64,000 nucleotides of DNA from CAVRZJ01 sp964594125. GTDB taxonomy: Bacteria; Acidobacteriota; Thermoanaerobaculia; Thermoanaerobaculales; Thermoanaerobaculaceae. The notes beneath the pieces were generated by a model. It was not told where the DNA came from, ran no database searches, and saw only the letters and a list, made by a program, of their open reading frames with translations. Position numbers and translations under genes: made by a program. How positions within the stretch are numbered: the first letter of the stretch is position 1; each line of letters begins with the position of its first letter. The stretch spans positions 29,241 to 93,240 of the forward strand of contig CAZQLL010000019.1 in NCBI GenBank assembly GCA_964594125.1, in the 5' to 3' direction. This document shows positions 44,609 through 52,069 of this stretch, one piece after another.

Positions 44609-45802
44609 TCACGGCCCCGGCGCGGGCGTCCTGCGGGGGCCGTGCTCCAGCGGCCAACGGCCGTCGGCGAAGCGCGTCATCTCCCGGGTCGGCGGCGTGA
44701 GGCGGGCGATGCGCGCGAGCGAGGCAACGGTGGCGGAGACGACGAAACGATCTCCGGGGGCGAGCCGGGCGTCGTCGGGCGGATGCAGGCGGAAGCACCC
44801 GTCGGACGCGGCGCGCAGCGCCACCGCGGCGACGTCGAACTCGCGCTCCACCTCGCCGAGCGTGCGCCCGACCAGGTCCGACTCGGGGACCACGGTGAAC
44901 TTGGTGATGGTGAGCAGCGAGCGCGCGTCGCCCTCGCCGAAGGCGATGGCCTGGTCGAGCGGCGCCTTGGTGGCGGCGGCGGCGAACGCCGGCGCCGCCA
45001 GCTCGGGGATCGAGAACGCGGTGGTGATGTCGAAACCGGCGCGCACCCGGGCGGCGAGCTGGACGTCCGCCATGCGCAGGACGACCTTGAGGCCGGGGAC
45101 CAGGCGGCGCGCCTCGAGCGCGATCGACAGGTTGGTGAGGTCGTCCGAGGTGCACGGCACGATCGAAGCGGCGGCCGCCAGGCCGGCGGCTTCCAGCGAC
45201 TCCCCGTGGCGGGCGTCGCCGATGACCACGGCGACGCCCCACGCGCGCACCTCGTCGAGGAGGGGGTTGTCGCGCTGGCGCTCGATGACCACGACCTCCT
45301 CGCCGAGATCGAGGAGCCAGCGCACGACCTTGAGGGTGACGCGGCCGAGGCCGCAGACGACGACGTGATCGTGGGTGGTCGATGCCATGGCGCGGCTCCA
45401 CTCCTCCCGGTTGACGAGCGTGGCTCCGAGGCGAACGAGCCCCTGGCCGAAGACGACGATGCCGGCGAGCGGCACGAGGAAGAAGGCGAGCCGCGTCAGC
45501 CACGAAGCCGGCAGCGGCTGGATCGGCTGGAACACCAGCAGCATGAGCACCGAGTAGAGCGCCTCGATCGCGTCCATCCCCCGCCTGCCGGTCTCGGGGT
45601 TGACGTAGAAGTGCCGCAGATCGACGGTGGCGAGGGCGACGATCGCGATGAAGACCGCAAGCAGCACGCCGAAACCGCGCGCCCCGGGCATGCGGAAGAA
45701 CGCGCGCAGCGGGCGCAGCGCGCCGCGCCGCCGGTGCTGCCGCCCCGCCACTCCCCGCCTTCCCATCCTTCCCCGCCGCAGCCAGCGTAGCACCGGCGTC
45801 AC
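44609..45802 (-). CDS. Membrane-anchored RCK (TrkA-N/TrkA-C) ion-channel-like protein
   Basis: The 397-residue protein has two hydrophobic segments (GVLLAVFIAIVALATVDL; LAFFLVPLAGIVVFGQGLV). An NAD-binding RCK domain follows (HVVVCGLGRVTLKVVRWLLD), with a likely TrkA-C region at about residues 285-370. The pore helix region IEALYSVLMLLVFQPIQPLP lacks the TxGYG potassium filter, so selectivity is unclear. The GTG start overlaps the phoH stop, so it should be co-transcribed from the phoH Pho box. Confidence 0.78.
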   Translation of the reverse strand: MTPVLRWLRRGRMGRRGVAGRQHRRRGALRPLRAFFRMPGARGFGVLLAVFIAIVALATVDLRHFYVNPETGRRGMDAIEALYSVLMLLVFQPIQPLPASWLTRLAFFLVPLAGIVVFGQGLVRLGATLVNREEWSRAMASTTHDHVVVCGLGRVTLKVVRWLLDLGEEVVVIERQRDNPLLDEVRAWGVAVVIGDARHGESLEAAGLAAAASIVPCTSDDLTNLSIALEARRLVPGLKVVLRMADVQLAARVRAGFDITTAFSIPELAAPAFAAAATKAPLDQAIAFGEGDARSLLTITKFTVVPESDLVGRTLGEVEREFDVAAVALRAASDGCFRLHPPDDARLAPGDRFVVSATVASLARIARLTPPTREMTRFADGRWPLEHGPRRTPAPGP

Positions 45803-47124
45803 AGGAGGTCGCTGGCGAGGTCGGCGAGACGGCTGCGCTCGCCCTTGGCGAGGTCGACGTGGGCGAACAGCCGCTGCCCGCGCATGCGGTCGATCAGGTA
45901 CGAGAGGCCGTTGGAGCGGCTGTCGAGGTACGGCGTATCGATCTGGCGGATGTCGCCGGTGAAGACGATCTTGGTGCCTTCGCCGGCGCGGGTGATGATC
46001 GTCTTGACCTCGTGCGGCGTGAGGTTCTGGGTCTCGTCGACGATGAAGAACACGTTGGCGAGGCTGCGGCCACGGATGTAGGCGAGCGGCGTGATCACCA
46101 GCTTCTCCTCCTCGAGCATCTCGCCGAGACGGCGGTGCTCGGTGGAGGTCGGCGTGAAGCGGTGACGGATCACGGCGAGGTTGTCCCACAGCGGCTGCAT
46201 GTACGGCTCCAGCTTCGACTTCACGTCGCCGGGAAGGTAGCCGATGTCGCGGTTGCCGAGCGGGATCACCGGCCGGGCGAGGAGGATCTGGCGGAAGCTG
46301 CGGCGCTGCTCGAGCGCCGCGGCGAGCGCGAGCAGTGTCTTGCCGGTGCCCGCCTTGCCGGTGAGCGCCACCAGCGCCATCTCCGGCCGCAGCAGCGCGT
46401 CGAGCGCGAACGCCTGCTCGGCGTTGCGGGGCTCGATCCCGTAGGCAAGCGCCTTGAGCACGCGCTCGAGCCGCTGGCGCTCGCCGTCGAGGCGCGCGAG
46501 CGCGCTCGCCGAGCCGTTGCGCAGCACGAAGTACTGGTGCGGCGGCGCGTCGCCGAGGTCGAGCTCCGCCGCAGGAACCGCGAACGGCTCGCTGTAGAAG
46601 CGTGAGATGAGCTCCTTCGGCAGATCCTCGACGATGCGCGCCGACGAGCACAGCGCGTCGAGGTTCTTCACCTTCCCCTGCTCGTGGTCCTCGGCATGCA
46701 GGCCCAGCGAGCGCGCCTTCATGCGCAGGTTGATGTCGTGCGAGATGATCACCACCTGGCGGCGGCCGCGGAAGCGGCGCGCGAGGTGGTCGGCGACGGC
46801 GAGCACCCGGTGGTCCGCCTTGCTGCGCGTGAACGCGGCGTCCACGCGCTCGGAGTGCGCATCGCCGGTCACGATGAAGAGACGGCCGCGCCCCTCGCCC
46901 AGCGGCAGACCGTGATCGAGCGAGCGCCCGGACGCCAGGCGGTCGAGCTCGCGGATGAACTCCCTCGCCTCGAAGTTGATCAGGTCCGAGCCCTTCTTGA
47001 AGTCGTCGATCTCCTCGAGGACGACGATCGGGATCACCACGTCGTGGCGGTCGAACGAGTAGATCGCGCTGTGGTCGTGGAGGAGGACGTTGGTGTCGAG
47101 GACGAAGGTCTTGCGCGCGCTCAT
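45799..47124 (-). CDS. phoH: PIN-PhoH family ATPase (PhoH2 type)
   Basis: The 441-residue protein has an N-terminal PIN RNase domain (KTFVLDTNVLLHD; later IISHDINLRMKA). A C-terminal PhoH ATPase follows: Walker A ALTGKAGTGKTLLAL near residue 245, DIGYLPGD, and Walker B FFIVDETQNLTPHEVK. PhoH2 proteins are phosphate-starvation or stress proteins with RNA helicase/RNase activity in studied cases. A minus-strand Pho box lies upstream. The predicted leader is only about 7 bases and no ribosome site is seen. Confidence 0.92.
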   Translation of the reverse strand: MSARKTFVLDTNVLLHDHSAIYSFDRHDVVIPIVVLEEIDDFKKGSDLINFEAREFIRELDRLASGRSLDHGLPLGEGRGRLFIVTGDAHSERVDAAFTRSKADHRVLAVADHLARRFRGRRQVVIISHDINLRMKARSLGLHAEDHEQGKVKNLDALCSSARIVEDLPKELISRFYSEPFAVPAAELDLGDAPPHQYFVLRNGSASALARLDGERQRLERVLKALAYGIEPRNAEQAFALDALLRPEMALVALTGKAGTGKTLLALAAALEQRRSFRQILLARPVIPLGNRDIGYLPGDVKSKLEPYMQPLWDNLAVIRHRFTPTSTEHRRLGEMLEEEKLVITPLAYIRGRSLANVFFIVDETQNLTPHEVKTIITRAGEGTKIVFTGDIRQIDTPYLDSRSNGLSYLIDRMRGQRLFAHVDLAKGERSRLADLASDLL

Positions 47125-47137
47125 GCCGTCGGCTGGC

Positions 47138-47169
47138 AGTGGACTGCATCCCGGTGAAGACCGCTTGAA
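47138..47169 (-). promoter_or_regulatory. Pho-box promoter of phoH
   Basis: On the minus strand TTCAA (47165-47169) and TTCAC (47154-47158) are 11 bases apart. TCCACT (47138-47143 in reverse) lies after a 10-base spacer. It lies back-to-back with the mgsA Pho box 21 bases away. Confidence 0.65.
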
Positions 47170-47189
47170 GGCGCGGCGGCCGTGCCGAC

Positions 47190-47221
47190 TTCATCGCCGC
47201 TTCACCGCCGTCGCCGAGGGT
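47190..47221 (+). promoter_or_regulatory. Pho-box promoter of methylglyoxal synthase gene
   Basis: TTCAT (47190) and TTCAC (47201) are 11 bases apart. After 10 bases the weak -10 GAGGGT (47216-47221) follows. GGAGG at 47229-47233 then serves the ATG at 47240. Confidence 0.6.
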
Positions 47222-47239
47222 GCCCGCCGGAGGTGGGTC

Positions 47240-47704
47240 ATGAGAATGGAGACGCTGCCGATGCCGCGCACGAAGCGCATCGGCCTGGTCGCGCACGATC
47301 ACAAGAAGGGCGAGCTGGTCGCCTGGGCCCGCTACAACGCGGGGACGCTCAGGGAGCACCTGCTGTACGCCACCGGTACGACCGGCGCGCTGCTCGAGCG
47401 CGAGGTCGGCCTTGACGTGCGGCGCCTGAAGAGCGGGCCGCTCGGCGGCGACCAGCAGCTCGGCAGCCGGATCTCCGAGGCCGAGATCGACGTCCTGATC
47501 TTCTTCTGGGACCCCCTCGAGTCGCTGCCGCACGACCCCGACGTCAAGGCGCTGCTGCGCATCTCGGTGGTGTGGAACATCCCCGTCGCCTGCAACCGGG
47601 CGAGCGCCGACTTCCTCATCTCCTCGCCGCTGATGACGGAGGCGTACGAGCGCGTCGTGCCCTCGTACGAGGAGTACGAACGGCGGCTGGAGGCCGAGCC
47701 GTAG
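47240..47704 (+). CDS. mgsA: Methylglyoxal synthase
   Basis: The enzyme converts dihydroxyacetone phosphate to methylglyoxal and free phosphate. The 154-residue protein has the family landmarks: IGLVAHDHKKGELVAW, TGTTGALLE in the phosphate-binding loop, LKSGPLGGDQQLGS, and FFWDPLESLPHDPDVKALLR with the catalytic Asp region. E. coli MgsA is inhibited by phosphate, so induction under phosphate shortage makes metabolic sense. The GGAGG site fixes the start at 47240. Confidence 0.93.
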   Translation: MRMETLPMPRTKRIGLVAHDHKKGELVAWARYNAGTLREHLLYATGTTGALLEREVGLDVRRLKSGPLGGDQQLGSRISEAEIDVLIFFWDPLESLPHDPDVKALLRISVVWNIPVACNRASADFLISSPLMTEAYERVVPSYEEYERRLEAEP

Positions 47705-47749
47705 CCGCCAGCTCCGCACCGCTGCGCGGCGGATGCGCCAGGCGGCGGC

Positions 47750-47781
47750 TTCACGTGGCATTCAAGGGCGCTGCATACACT
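47750..47781 (+). promoter_or_regulatory. Pho-box promoter of the EAL-CBS-GGDEF gene
   Basis: TTCAC (47750) and TTCAA (47761) are 11 bases apart. The -10 TACACT (47776-47781) follows after exactly 10 bases. GAGGAG at 47788-47793 is the ribosome site for the ATG at 47803. Confidence 0.65.
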
Positions 47782-47802
47782 CGCGTTGAGGAGTGTGTGA
47801 CG

Positions 47803-49656
47803 ATGGGCGTCGCGATCGTCAACACCGGCGGTGCTGCCCTGTCGGACGACGTGAGCTCTTCCTTAGTCTCGGTGCTGCCGGACGCGTGGGTGCGGCGGGT
47901 CGAGGCGGCGCGCTTCGCCGTGCAACCGATCGTCAACGTGCACACCGGCGTGTGCATGGGCGTCGAGTTCCTGCTCCGCGGTTACCGCGAGGCGGGCTTC
48001 GCCTCCATCGGCGCCTTCTTCGACGCAGCCTGGGACGACGGCGTGCTGGCGGCGGCCAGCCGCGAGCTGCGACGGCGCGCCATCGCCTGGTTCGCGGCAG
48101 GCCCGCTCGCCCGCGGCACCACCCTCTTCTTCAACCTCGACAACCGCGAGCTCCTGTGCGCCGGCGGGGGCTCCTGGAACCTCGCCGACGAGCTCGCGGC
48201 GCACGGGCTCTCGCAGAGCGTGGTGTGCTACGAGCTGTCGGAGCAGCAGCGCGCGTCGCTGTCGCACCTGCAGCCGAGCCTTGCGCTCATCGCCCATCCG
48301 CCGAGCCACAAGCTGGCGCTCGACGACTTCGGGACCGGATTCTCCGGTCTGCAGACGCTGTACCTGGCGGAGCCCGACTTCATCAAGATGGACCGCTTCT
48401 TCATCGAGGAGATCGCGGTCAACCGCAGAAAGGAGCAGTTCGTCGCCCACGTGGTGCACATGGTGCACCTGCTGGGCGGAGCGGTCATCGCGGAAGGCGT
48501 CGAAACGCAGGCCGAGTACATGAGATGCCGCGCGTCGGGGTGCGATCTCATCCAGGGGTTCTTCGTGCAGGCGCCGGTCGACGACCCGGCGGCGCTGCGC
48601 CGCCATTACGAGCACGTCGAGCGGGCCGGGCGCAGCGAGCGCCGCCGCGGTGTCGCCGCCTCGCGGCTCGGCGAGCACCTCGAGGCGATCCCCCCGCTCC
48701 ATGTGCGCTCCTCCGTCGCCGCCGTGCTCGAGCGGTTTCGGCGCGACCCGGCGCGGTCGTTCTTCCCCGTGGTCAGCGACACCGGCGAGCCCGTGGGCAT
48801 TCTGCGCGAGGCCGACCTGCGCGAGTTCGCCTACTCTCCGTTCGGCCGCGAGCTGCTGCGCAACCCTGCAGCTAGCAGAACCTTGCGCGATCTCGTCGTG
48901 CGCTGCCCGATCGCCGATATCAACCTCCCGACGGAGCGGATCCTGGCACTGTTCTCGCTCGAGGAGAGCCCCGAAGGCGTGATCATCACGAACGCTCTGC
49001 GCTACGCCGGGTTCCTCTCGGCGAACGCCCTGCTCCGCCTGATCAACGAGAAGAACCTGCTCGCCGCGCGCGACCAGAACCCGCTCACCCGGCTGCCGGG
49101 GAACACGCGGATCTACGAGTACCTGTCCAACGTCCTCGCGGGCAGCGACGAGGTCCACGTGGTGGCGTACATGGACCTGGACAGCTTCAAGGCGTTCAAC
49201 GACGTCTACGGCTTCCGTGCCGGCGACCGGGCGATTGTCCTGTTCGCGGAGCTGGCGATGCGCCATCTGCTGCGGGAGGACTCCTTTCTCGGACACGTGG
49301 GCGGCGACGACTTCTTCCTCGGTGTGCGCGGGCGCTCGCCGGAGGAGGTGGCGGCGGACCTCGCCGTCATGCTGGGGCGATTCGCGGAGGATGCGAGCAG
49401 CCTGTACGAGGCGGCCGACCGCGAGCGCGGGTACATCGAGACGAACGACCGCGCTGGCGCCCGGCGACGGTTTCCGCTCCTGACGGCGAGCGCCGCCGTG
49501 CTCACGGTCCCGGCGGGCCGCCGGTGCTCGAGCATGGACGCGGTCGTACGCGCGTTCGCCGAGCTGAAAGAGCAGGCGAAGTCCTCCCGCACCCGCGTGG
49601 TGCAGGCGACGCTGCTCGGCGACCAGGTCGGGCCCAACGGCGGACTCGGAGCATAG
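47803..49656 (+). CDS. EAL-CBS-GGDEF protein (cyclic-di-GMP turnover)
   Basis: The 617-residue protein has the order EAL (about 25-270), tandem CBS (about 290-410) and GGDEF (about 425-590). The EAL motif itself reads EFL within MGVEFLLRG, but DDFGTGFSGL, IKMDRFFIEE, AEGVETQ and the final Q-G-F-F are kept. The GGDEF loop reads HVGGDDFFLG (GGDDF), with DLDSFKAFND intact. A phosphodiesterase with a regulatory GGDEF is the likeliest reading. CBS domains suggest nucleotide sensing. No membrane segment is seen, so it is cytoplasmic. Confidence 0.87.
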   Translation: MGVAIVNTGGAALSDDVSSSLVSVLPDAWVRRVEAARFAVQPIVNVHTGVCMGVEFLLRGYREAGFASIGAFFDAAWDDGVLAAASRELRRRAIAWFAAGPLARGTTLFFNLDNRELLCAGGGSWNLADELAAHGLSQSVVCYELSEQQRASLSHLQPSLALIAHPPSHKLALDDFGTGFSGLQTLYLAEPDFIKMDRFFIEEIAVNRRKEQFVAHVVHMVHLLGGAVIAEGVETQAEYMRCRASGCDLIQGFFVQAPVDDPAALRRHYEHVERAGRSERRRGVAASRLGEHLEAIPPLHVRSSVAAVLERFRRDPARSFFPVVSDTGEPVGILREADLREFAYSPFGRELLRNPAASRTLRDLVVRCPIADINLPTERILALFSLEESPEGVIITNALRYAGFLSANALLRLINEKNLLAARDQNPLTRLPGNTRIYEYLSNVLAGSDEVHVVAYMDLDSFKAFNDVYGFRAGDRAIVLFAELAMRHLLREDSFLGHVGGDDFFLGVRGRSPEEVAADLAVMLGRFAEDASSLYEAADRERGYIETNDRAGARRRFPLLTASAAVLTVPAGRRCSSMDAVVRAFAELKEQAKSSRTRVVQATLLGDQVGPNGGLGA

Positions 49657-49672
49657 CCCCGGGCGTCGCTAA

Positions 49673-49699
49673 CCCGCGCGCCCGGACCGGGCGCGCGGG
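49673..49699. terminator. Bidirectional hairpin terminator
   Basis: CCCGCGCGCCCGG (49673-49685) is followed, after a single A, by its exact complement (49687-49699). It lies between the convergent EAL-GGDEF and PstS-OmpA genes. No T-run, so intrinsic termination is inferred from position and stem strength. Confidence 0.6.
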
Positions 49700-49712
49700 G
49701 CCCCGCCGGGGG

Positions 49713-50942
49713 TCACCTCACAGCCACGAGCTGCACGTCGACCCTGCGATTGAGCTGCCGCCCCTCGATCGTCGTGTTGGTGGCGATCGGGCGGTCGGCG
49801 CCCTCGCCGGTCACCGTGAGCACGTCGACGCCGACGCCGAGCTGGACCAGGTAGCGCGAGACGGCGCGCGCCCGCGCCAGGGACACGCGGCGGTTCGCAT
49901 CCGCCGGCCCGCTGCTGTCCGCGTGGCCGCTGATGATGGCGCGATAGCCGCCTCCCATGAGCCTCTCGGCGACCCGGGCGAGCGCCTTCCTCGCCGCGTC
50001 GTCGAGCTGGCTCGCGCCGGTGCTGAAGGCGATCCGGACCGGCGGCAGCGCCTCCCCGTCCGCCGCAGGCGCGGCGGCCGGCGCCAGCACCCCGGCGCCC
50101 TCGGCGCGCACAAAGCCGTTGGCCTCCACCAGCCCCTGCCCGGTCGGCGAGAGGACGAACTGCACGAACTCGCGCACGATGCCGCGCGGCTCGCCGCGGG
50201 TGTACAGGAGCAGCGGCCGATAGATCGGGTAGCTGCCGTCGCGCACCGTCGCCGTGCTCGGCGGCAACGCCGGGCGGTCCGCCGCAGCGCCGATCGCGAC
50301 GACCTTGACGGTGTCGTTGACCCAGCCGAGCCCGACGTAGCTCACCGCGGCGGGATCCGCCGCGACGCGGCGCAGGATGTCGTGGTTCTCCTCGACCCAT
50401 TCGGTGGCGCGCGCGAACTCGCGGCCGGTGCCGTCGTGGGCCAGCACCTTGTCCTTGAAGAAGGAGTGCGTGCCCGAGTAGCTCGGCCGCGACAGCGCGC
50501 GGATCTCCCGGTCGTCGCCGCCGACCTCGCTCCAGCGCTGGGTGGCACCGGAGAAAATCGCCGCCGTCTCGGCCAGCGTGAGGCGGGACACGGGATTGTC
50601 CGGATGGACGATCACCGCGATGCCGTCGTAGCCGACCACGAACTCCTGGAGGGCGACGCCAAGCGCGCGCGCCCGCTCGAGCTCGCCCGGCTTCACGGAT
50701 CGCGACGACGCGCCGATCTCGGCGCTGCCGTCGAGCAGCCCGCTGAAGGCGGTGCCCGAGCCGAGCGCCTCCACGGAGATCTCGACGCCGGGGTGCTGCT
50801 CCATGAACTTCTCGGCCCAGTCGGGGGCGAGCTCGCCGCCGATCGTGTCCGAGCCCTTGATCCGCACGCGGTTCTCGTCGGCGACCGCGGTCGCCGCCAG
50901 CGTGACGCCCAGGACCATCGCGACCACCATGAAGCGTCTCAT
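49713..50942 (-). CDS. PstS-like phosphate-binding domain fused to an OmpA C-terminal domain
   Basis: The 409-residue protein has a signal peptide (MRRFMVVAMVLGVTLAATAVAD). A PBP-like domain follows (VRIKGSDTIGGELAPDWAEKF; SGTAFSGLLDGSAEIGASSR; RPSYSGTHSFF; SYVGLG). After an Ala/Pro linker comes an OmpA-like peptidoglycan-binding domain (ISGHADSSGPADANRRVSLARA, RQLNRRVDV). The fusion would hold a phosphate binder at the cell wall. It lies 56 bases after the PATAN-TonB gene, probably the same transcript. Confidence 0.88.
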   Translation of the reverse strand: MRRFMVVAMVLGVTLAATAVADENRVRIKGSDTIGGELAPDWAEKFMEQHPGVEISVEALGSGTAFSGLLDGSAEIGASSRSVKPGELERARALGVALQEFVVGYDGIAVIVHPDNPVSRLTLAETAAIFSGATQRWSEVGGDDREIRALSRPSYSGTHSFFKDKVLAHDGTGREFARATEWVEENHDILRRVAADPAAVSYVGLGWVNDTVKVVAIGAAADRPALPPSTATVRDGSYPIYRPLLLYTRGEPRGIVREFVQFVLSPTGQGLVEANGFVRAEGAGVLAPAAAPAADGEALPPVRIAFSTGASQLDDAARKALARVAERLMGGGYRAIISGHADSSGPADANRRVSLARARAVSRYLVQLGVGVDVLTVTGEGADRPIATNTTIEGRQLNRRVDVQLVAVR

Positions 50943-50998
50943 GTCTCACACTCTCCTTCTTCGGCTCTTCTCGTGAGAGGATGGCATCGCGCCGCGCC

Positions 50999-51916
50999 TT
51001 AACGGAAAGAGACGGGCCAGTTCACCCAGGCCGCGACCGGCTTGCCGCCGCGTTCGGCGGGGCGGAATCGATAGGTCCGGACGGCGTCGAGAGCGACCGC
51101 CTCGAAAGCGGCCAGCTCGGCGCGCGGGCGGTAGACGCTCGGGGACTGCACCGCGCCGTTGACGTCGACGAGCACACGGCAGACGACGGTCGGGCGCAGC
51201 CCGAGGGTCGGGTCGGGAGACTCCGGCGCGGCGCCGGACAGCAGCTCGGGAGGGCGATCGCCGGGACCGGTCAGCGCGCCGGCGTCGATGGCGGCGGCAT
51301 CGAGCCCCGCGGACACCGGGGCGGCGGGCTCGCGATGCCGCGTCCCGGCTGCGTACAGGGCGCCCAGGCCGAGCGCGACGAGGGCGATCGCGACGGCTGC
51401 CAGGAGGCCGAAACGCCGGCCCGGCGCCGCCGCGGGCGGCGGCGCCGCCTTGGCCGCGGCCACAGCGGTCGAGACGGGGCGCAGCTCGGCCGGCACAGCC
51501 GCCGGGGCGGGCGCGGGCGCCGCGCTCAGGACGGTCTCTGCGCTGGCCGCCTGCGAAGCCGGACGCGGCGCAGGCCGCGCCACCGGGACGCGGCCCTCAT
51601 CGCGCAGCCGCGCCGCCTCGAGCAGGACCTCCTCCCAGCCGGCGCTGAGATTGGTCCGCGGCGCCCGTGACGAGGCGTCGACGCGATAGATGATGTTCTC
51701 GACGTTGACCGCAGCGTGCACCGCGGCAGCTCCCTCGAGGGAGCCGAAGCTCGCGAACACCGGCTCGCCGTTGTCGAAGTAGAGATCGCCCTCGATGAAG
51801 GCGTCCGACCCCACGGAGAGCGCCGTCATGCGTATGTGGCACGTTCGCCGCGACTGTGCCGTCACCTGAATGAGGTCGGCCAGGGAGAGCTCGTCGGTGT
51901 GACCTCGCAGCGTCAT
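50999..51916 (-). CDS. PATAN (DUF4388)-TM-TonB_C protein
   Basis: The 305-residue protein has an N-terminal DUF4388/PATAN domain (ELSLADLIQVTAQSRRT, GDLYFDNGEPVFA). A Pro/Ala linker, one transmembrane helix (FGLLAAVAIALVALGLGALYAAG, about 170-192) and a TonB C-terminal domain (VVCRVLVDVNGAVQSPSVYRP; AVRTYRFRPA) follow. The order puts PATAN in the cytoplasm and TonB in the periplasm, an unusual energiser with a built-in cytoplasmic signalling domain. It is preceded by a Pho box. Confidence 0.83.
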   Translation of the reverse strand: MTLRGHTDELSLADLIQVTAQSRRTCHIRMTALSVGSDAFIEGDLYFDNGEPVFASFGSLEGAAAVHAAVNVENIIYRVDASSRAPRTNLSAGWEEVLLEAARLRDEGRVPVARPAPRPASQAASAETVLSAAPAPAPAAVPAELRPVSTAVAAAKAAPPPAAAPGRRFGLLAAVAIALVALGLGALYAAGTRHREPAAPVSAGLDAAAIDAGALTGPGDRPPELLSGAAPESPDPTLGLRPTVVCRVLVDVNGAVQSPSVYRPRAELAAFEAVALDAVRTYRFRPAERGGKPVAAWVNWPVSFR

Positions 51917-51965
51917 CGCTCACCACCCCGCAGGCGCACGATGCCGTCGCGCCCGCGCAGCACCT

Positions 51966-51997
51966 CTTCTACCGCCGCACTGTGGAGGACCTGTGAA
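51966..51997 (-). promoter_or_regulatory. Pho-box promoter of the PATAN-TonB/PstS-OmpA operon
   Basis: On the minus strand TTCAC (51993-51997) and TCCAC (51982-51986) are 11 bases apart. TAGAAG (51966-51971 in reverse) follows after 10 bases. The ATG is at 51916. Confidence 0.62.
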
Positions 51998-52003
51998 GCC
52001 GGG

Positions 52004-52035
52004 GACACGAGATCTTCACCGCGGGCGCCGATGCT
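52004..52035 (+). promoter_or_regulatory. Pho-box promoter of the OlsF-like gene
   Basis: GACAC (52004, partial match) and TTCAC (52015) are 11 bases apart. The -10-like GATGCT (52030-52035) lies after exactly 10 bases. GGAGG (52059-52063) then serves the GTG start at 52070. Confidence 0.55.
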
Positions 52036-52069
52036 GACGCCGCGGTTGCGATAGGCGCGGAGGTTGCGG

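Noticed and set aside
50943..50998. Separate Pho box for the PstS-OmpA gene
   Set aside because: Only one CTCAC-like site on the minus strand; the gene is more simply read from the PATAN-TonB promoter.
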